The translations under genes and the position numbers were made by a program. The notes below the pieces were generated by a model. It saw only the letters and a program-made list of their open reading frames with translations. It was not told the DNA's origin and searched no databases. Of a DNA stretch of 64,000 nt, positions 59,447 to 64,000 are shown one piece after another (position 1 is the stretch's first letter; every line of letters starts with the position of its first letter). This DNA is from Mrakia gelida (Eukaryota > Basidiomycota > Tremellomycetes > Cystofilobasidiales > Mrakiaceae), in assembly GCA_024345305.1 (NCBI GenBank), contig BRON01000005.1:1736001-1800000 (forward strand), in the 5' to 3' direction.

Positions 59447-61633
59447 TCAGACGCTGATCTTCTCGACTCCGGCGGAGGCTTTGACGATGGCTGGAACGCT
59501 TGCGGCGGCGTCGATGCTGTGGGGAAGGAAGAGACGGGACGAACGGGAAGAGAAGGGGAGCGCGAGTCAGCGACCAGTTCGAGTCCGAGTTCGAAGCGGC
59601 GAGTGGCGGAAGAGGGAGTACTGACGTGTAGGTGTAAGGGACGGAGGTGCGGGATCCAACTCCAGAGAGATCGGGTGCACCGCTGCTGACGAAGACTGAG
59701 GAGAAGGACGAAAGGAGCGAGGAGGGCAGCGCGAGACGACGAACGGCAGAGGCGAGTCGCGAACGTTGCGAAGGCTTACCGTTGTTCTTGGCGACGACAA
59801 ACCCATCGTACAAAGCGGTCTCGATGGCTAGAAGGAAGAGAAGGAAAGGAGGAGGAAAGAGAGGGAGAGGGATCAGCGGAGGAAACGATGGTCGCGTCGC
59901 GTCGAAACCCCCTTCTATGCTACGCCCCGACCCTGATAGTCGACCGCAAAAGGGAATAGTGGGTTTAGCAGGGGCTACTTACGGTTCACGACCGAGGTAA
60001 AGTGGTTGCTCTCGACCAGGGCCTGTGCACCCTCCCTGACGTTGATTCCACTATCGGCGACGTTCTCATAAGCGTTGTTATAAGCGTGCAGGGTTCCGAA
60101 CCGGATGGAGGGGAGTCGACTGTTGACATCCGAGAAGTAGTTGTGGTGGTAAGTCTGCCGCGGGAGGGAAAGACGAAGCGTCAGTTCGACGCGTCTCGAA
60201 GTCGACGCGACGGGCGGAGACTCACGACTCTGAGGTGACCGGTGTCCTCAGCCTTGGCGGAAGATGAAGCTGAGTGACCGACGAGGGAGGTCTTGAAGTG
60301 ATCGTGGAAGTAGTTCCTGTGGGAGGAAGGGGACGAGGGCCAATCGATCAGCGTCCGTCGCGAGGCTCGATCTTTGCTCTCTCTGAGATGGGAGCTCACC
60401 ATGAAACGGTGATGTAGTCTGAGGCGTGCTGGATGTCCAAGGCTCCATCGTAGTCTGTTAAGCGAAGGGAGGATACGAAGGAGGCGATCAGCGACGAGAG
60501 ACGACGCGACTCGAACTCGAACGCGATCTCAAAGAATAAGTTTCGCCAGCGACGACTGTCCGAAGAGGTTCGAAGCCGAAGATGTTAACTTACAATCTTT
60601 GTCGTGAGTCAAGTCGGAGCTGAACTCATTGTGACTGGAGTAGGAGAGAGCGAGCCGAGGACGAGGGTTAGCACGCAAGAGAGCGGGAAGAAGAGCTCGA
60701 GTAGAGCGTTTGAGAGAGATGAACTCACTCAACCCAGACGTTGGTGGAGTACTGATAGACACGCGGGTTTGAAGACGACGATGGATGGAAAGATCAGTCG
60801 ATCGAGACGGCCTCGAAGAAGAAGAGGAAAGAACGGAACGAACCTGGATCTGAATGAGATCGGTGGGAGCAGGGGACTTCGAGAGCTTGAGGTTTCGAAT
60901 GATGACCTGGAGAAGAAGAGAAAGGGACGAGAATTCAGGGTCTGAGAAGGAGGAAGACAAGGAAAGAGACGAGGAGGAAGTGACTCACGTTCGTCGATTT
61001 CTTGACCCTGAGTCCTCCTCCGGTGAGCCCGTCAGCTCCTCCTCCGTTGACTCCGAGGAGAGTCTGAAGAAGAAAACCGGAGTAGAGTATCAGCTAGGCT
61101 TACCTTGATGAGCGAAAGCGATGGAAGGAAGACCGAACTCACAGTGTACGATCCCACGTCGACGACCTCCCCGTCTCCCTGAATGATTCCAGAGATTCGA
61201 ACGATCTTCTTGGCGGTTCCAGAGACAGCAGCTCGAAGGGCGGAGAGAGTGGTGACTGAAGAAGGGGACAAGGGCCGCGGTCAGCTTGGAGATCTTGAAG
61301 AGTCGACGAGACGAGACGAAGAAGGACGACGAGGGATGAAACGTCGACGCGACGAAGGAGGACGAAGCGAGCTCACCAGTGGTAGTCGTTCCTCCAGTCC
61401 CTCCAGTGGTTCCGCCGTTGAGGGTAGCGTACCCAGTAAGCTAGTTGACGGCTGAGGTGGTGAGAAGACTAGGAGATCTCGTCAGCGGGAGGAAGGAAGG
61501 AAAAGAGAGGTACGACGATCTCAAACTCACCGTCAGCCCGCTTGGTCAAGGTGCTCTCGACCTCAGCGGCGGGAGCAGCTTTGGCGAGGACTGAAACGAG
61601 AGAAAGAGTGATGAGGGAAGAGAGCAATTTCAT
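59447..61633 (-). CDS. Secreted pectate lyase (polysaccharide lyase family 1 type)
   Basis: Cleaves de-esterified pectin by beta-elimination using Ca2+. About a dozen short exons run from ATG 61633 to TGA 59447. A signal peptide (MKLLSSLITLSLVSVLAKA) is followed by a dibasic TKR processing site. Then come GYATLNGGTTGGTGG, VTTLSALRAAVSG, VIIRNLKL, the Ca-binding DHNEFSSD and YYDGALDIQHASDYITVSW, FKTSLVGH, HHNYFSDVNSRLPSIRFG with the catalytic Arg, and NNAYENVADSGINVREGA. Length is typical (about 310). Oddity: splicing exon 1 at its strong GTGAGT donor leads into an in-frame TAG just before LTGYATLNGG (near 61445). A weaker donor about 15 bases further on with a CAACTAG acceptor avoids it. Suggests growth on plant material, or plant association. 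Confidence 0.88.
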
Positions 61634-63083
61634 AGTTGTTGTTCGTCGAAGGAGTTGGTGGTGGTGATGGTGGGAGAAGAAGAGGAAGAGGGCGAACAAA
61701 AGCTTTTGTACCTCGTCTTTTGAGCCCTCCGGGATCCGGAAACGCCTTGTACCGAGGAGAAGAGCTAGCGAGCTAGCATGAAAGCAGAACAAAGGAACGG
61801 ACCGGGCTAGAAGGGGAGGAGAGGTGAGGCAAGGAGAGGTCAGCAGGGGATCGCGTCGCGAAGAACTGTGAGGTGCCATGGCGTCCTCCGCTCTTTTCCA
61901 CGCGTGCGTCGGACCGCCTCATAGCTTCCGAGAATGAGGACAGAAGACCAAACTCACAGAGGAAACAGTAGAGTTTGGCTTGAGGATGGCGAAGAAGGCT
62001 AGAGAGAGGAGACGCGACTGAGACCGACGGACCGAAAGGAACTCGTGATGGACACGTTTTAGCGGTTGTTTGGTATCTGTAGGCGTAAACAACGAAATGC
62101 CAAGAGCTCAACTGGCTGAATTTGGGATGGGCTCAGGAGGAGAGAAGGAGGGAGGCAGGGAGAACAAAGGACGACGAACAAAGGAGGGAACGAACGAGAA
62201 AGCTGTTGTTCCCTTGGCTGCAGGAACGAGTAGGAGATCCAAGCTCTCCTTTTGGCGTTTGCGATCTAGAAGAAGGCGAAGAACAGAGGTGTGAGCGAGA
62301 AAAAGGCAGGACGGGCGACGCGTGCTCGCGGCCAGACCTCGGGACGCTCTCGCACGGCAGGGAGTAGCAGATAAACTTTGAGAAAATGGAAGGAGTTTGA
62401 CATGGCTGAGACACTGCAGTCCCGACATGAAGCTCATGGCGACCCAGAGTCGCTCAGTCTGGAACGAGCCGAGTCGAACACCATCGACTCGAGGGCACGC
62501 GGAGAACGCGACCGACTCGAGGCGTTGGAGTAGAGATCGAAACCCGTGGATAGTTGGGGCACAACCCTCTTATCCTGGAGTACCACCCTGCGGATGAGAA
62601 GGAAGTTTTCAGGGAACCGGTCAGTCGAGCAGGAACGATAATGGGCGAGGGGAGGGGAAAGGAAAGGAGAGGTCCGCGAAGGTGGACGAACCTACTCTGA
62701 GACCACTTGCAATCGAGCTGGACCGAGCCCATGCAGAGATATCGTACTTGGAAGAGCTACCAGAGGCGAGACTTGAGCAAAGGAAGCTACGACGATGGCC
62801 AGAGAGCTGCTGGAGGCAAGAGGGAAGGAGGAGAAGGGAGGTGAGCTTCGCGCGGTTTCGACACCTTCAAGAGCGACCCGCAAAGCGCAAAACTTCGATA
62901 GAAACGTACAAGATTGCCTGGCATACCTCCCTAACGATCTTGGACCCTTTCCGAAAAACTGAGAAGGGACTAGGACGGTGTTCGAGGTGAAAGAGCCATC
63001 CTCGCTGCGGCTGTCCTCTTCCCTTCAAACGTCGACGACCTCAACCTCCTCCCCTCCTTGCCTGCCCCTTTTTCTCTTCAGCG
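61634..63083. other. Long divergent intergenic region
   Basis: 1,450 bp lie between the pectate lyase ATG (-) and the OST3 ATG (+). Open frames in it lack domains and consistent splice signals. A pair of short direct ACTCGAG/CGACTCGAG words lies at about 62490-62520. The length exceeds other promoters here, which would suit a regulated secreted-enzyme gene, but no element is identified. Confidence 0.45.
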
Positions 63084-64000
63084 ATGCTGCTCCCCTCTTC
63101 TCTCCTGCCTCTTCTCCTTCTCGTGCCGAGTCTGGCGTCAGCAGCCCTCTCGATGAAGGGTCAACGGTTCGCTTCGAAGGCTGCGTCGTCGAAGGATGGA
63201 ATCCTCAAGCTCGACTCGACCTCGTACGATGAGCTCACAGGAGGAGAGAGGGACTACTCGGTCTCGGTCGTCTTGACGGCTATGGATCCGGGATTCAAGG
63301 TCAGTGCTAGTCATCGTAAAAAGAAGGTAGAGAGAGGGAGGGAACTGTCAGAGATGGGGGGGAGATGATGATGCTGCGATTTTGGACGAGAGGTCGAGAT
63401 GATGAGCTCGCTGACTTTCCCTACTTTTTTGGACTTGATCTACAGTGTGCTCCTTGCAGGTGAGTGCCTCTATCATCGTGGACCCCAACAAGAATCTCGA
63501 AGAAAGCTCTTCGCCTCATCTCTTGAGCTCCAAGCTGACCTCGATCTCTCCTTCCTTCCCTCCTCCCTCCCCTTCCTTCGTCTCCAGGACCTTCGACCCT
63601 TCCTTCCGAGACGTGTCTGCCTCCTGGGCTCGCCTTCCAAAAGACCAACGGTCGACCCACATCTTTGCCTCTCTCGACTTCCAGGACGGTCAGGCCGTCT
63701 ACAAGAGCGTACGTCCATCATCGTCCCCACCTCAACTTCGCTGGCACGTCGAGCTCACCCTTCCTTCCTTCTCCCATCCCTTCCTTCTTCGCTCCAAACC
63801 AGCTCGGTCTCAGCACAGCTCCCACTCTCTTCTTCTTCCCTCCCTCCAATGGATCTGAGAAGGTCGCTCCCATCGGCTACGACATCAACGCAAAGTGAGC
63901 TCGAGCGTCCTTCTCTCCTTCGCGAGCTCAAGCTGACCATCTCCTCCCTCCCTTCGCTTGCTTCGTGCTCACAGCGGCTTCTCCCCCGAATCCCTCCTCA
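63084..64000 (+). CDS. Oligosaccharyltransferase subunit OST3/OST6, 5' part
   Basis: OST3/OST6 (TUSC3/MAGT1 in animals) is a thioredoxin-fold subunit of the ER oligosaccharyltransferase that holds substrate cysteines during N-glycosylation. Exons 63084-63299, 63446-63459, 63588-63708, 63803-63894 and 63975 onward are present; the membrane-spanning part lies beyond the window. A signal peptide (LLPSSLLPLLLLVPSLASAA) is followed by LTGGERDYSVSVVLTAMDP. The redox motif CAPC is carried entirely on a 14-base micro-exon. Then come FDPSFRDVSASWARLP, FASLDFQDGQAVYKS and LGLSTAPTLFFFPPS. Order and wording match the family, so the call is firm although the C-terminus is missing. Confidence 0.92.

Noticed and set aside
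62682..62990. 102-codon plus-strand open frame upstream of OST3
   Set aside because: Arg/Glu-rich with no domain and no splice context. Probably promoter or leader DNA.

Overview
The window is nuclear DNA of a basidiomycete fungus. Genes are broken into many short exons. Introns are mostly 50-120 bp, with GTGAGT-type donors, a CTGAC branch site and a pyrimidine-rich CAG acceptor. Coding regions are GC-rich, with frequent CGA and TCG codons. Intron density, codon use and the gene set (an RGS-LOV photoreceptor, a Rua1-type regulator, Axl2-like and MINDY proteins) suggest a Pucciniomycotina yeast such as a Microbotryomycetes lineage. That placement is inference. Exon boundaries below were read by eye from splice signals and reading frame, so individual junctions may be off.

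Layout. 1-1031: C-terminally cut, low-complexity gene (-). 2.6-4.4 kb: aldo-keto reductase with a hydrophobic tail (+). 4.6-7.6 kb: LOV-less paralogue of the photoreceptor (-). 7.9-10.2 kb: RVB1 helicase (+). 10.9-16.1 kb: RGS-LOV-PAS blue-light receptor (+) carrying an in-frame TGA. 16.5-19.3 kb: a protein with two F-box/leucine-rich modules (-). 19.35-22.1 kb: ATG22 (+). 22.5-25.4 kb: a divergent pair of F-box genes, one with an apparent 1-base frameshift. 26.0-30.1 kb: spliceosome factor TFIP11/Ntr1 (+). 30.6-34.1 kb: Axl2-like cadherin-fold membrane protein (-). 34.8-36.6 kb: MYND/F-box gene (+). 37.2-38.8 kb: small secreted GPI-type protein (+). 39.6-45.5 kb: MINDY deubiquitinase with a CaaX end (+). 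47.2-48.6 kb: TAF10 (-). 48.9-50.6 kb: F-box/LRR-like gene (+). 51.0-51.9 kb: small single-pass membrane protein (+). 52.2-55.7 kb: Rua1-C-terminal-domain regulator (-). 55.9-57.1 kb: 4'-phosphopantetheinyl transferase (-). 57.3-59.0 kb: second MYND/F-box gene (+). 59.4-61.6 kb: secreted pectate lyase (-). 63.1-64.0 kb: 5' part of OST3/OST6 (+).

Three themes stand out. First, a duplicated light-sensing locus: two paralogues flank RVB1, one with and one without the flavin-binding LOV core. Second, a lineage-type F-box family: three paralogues share one F-box-like domain and carry an intact, a one-ligand-short, or no MYND zinc finger. Third, many introns hold the palindrome GACGCGTC or GAGCTC-type runs just upstream of the branch site. 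Two genes contain apparent single-base lesions and a third needs unusual splicing to avoid a stop, so either decay or base-level assembly error must be considered.
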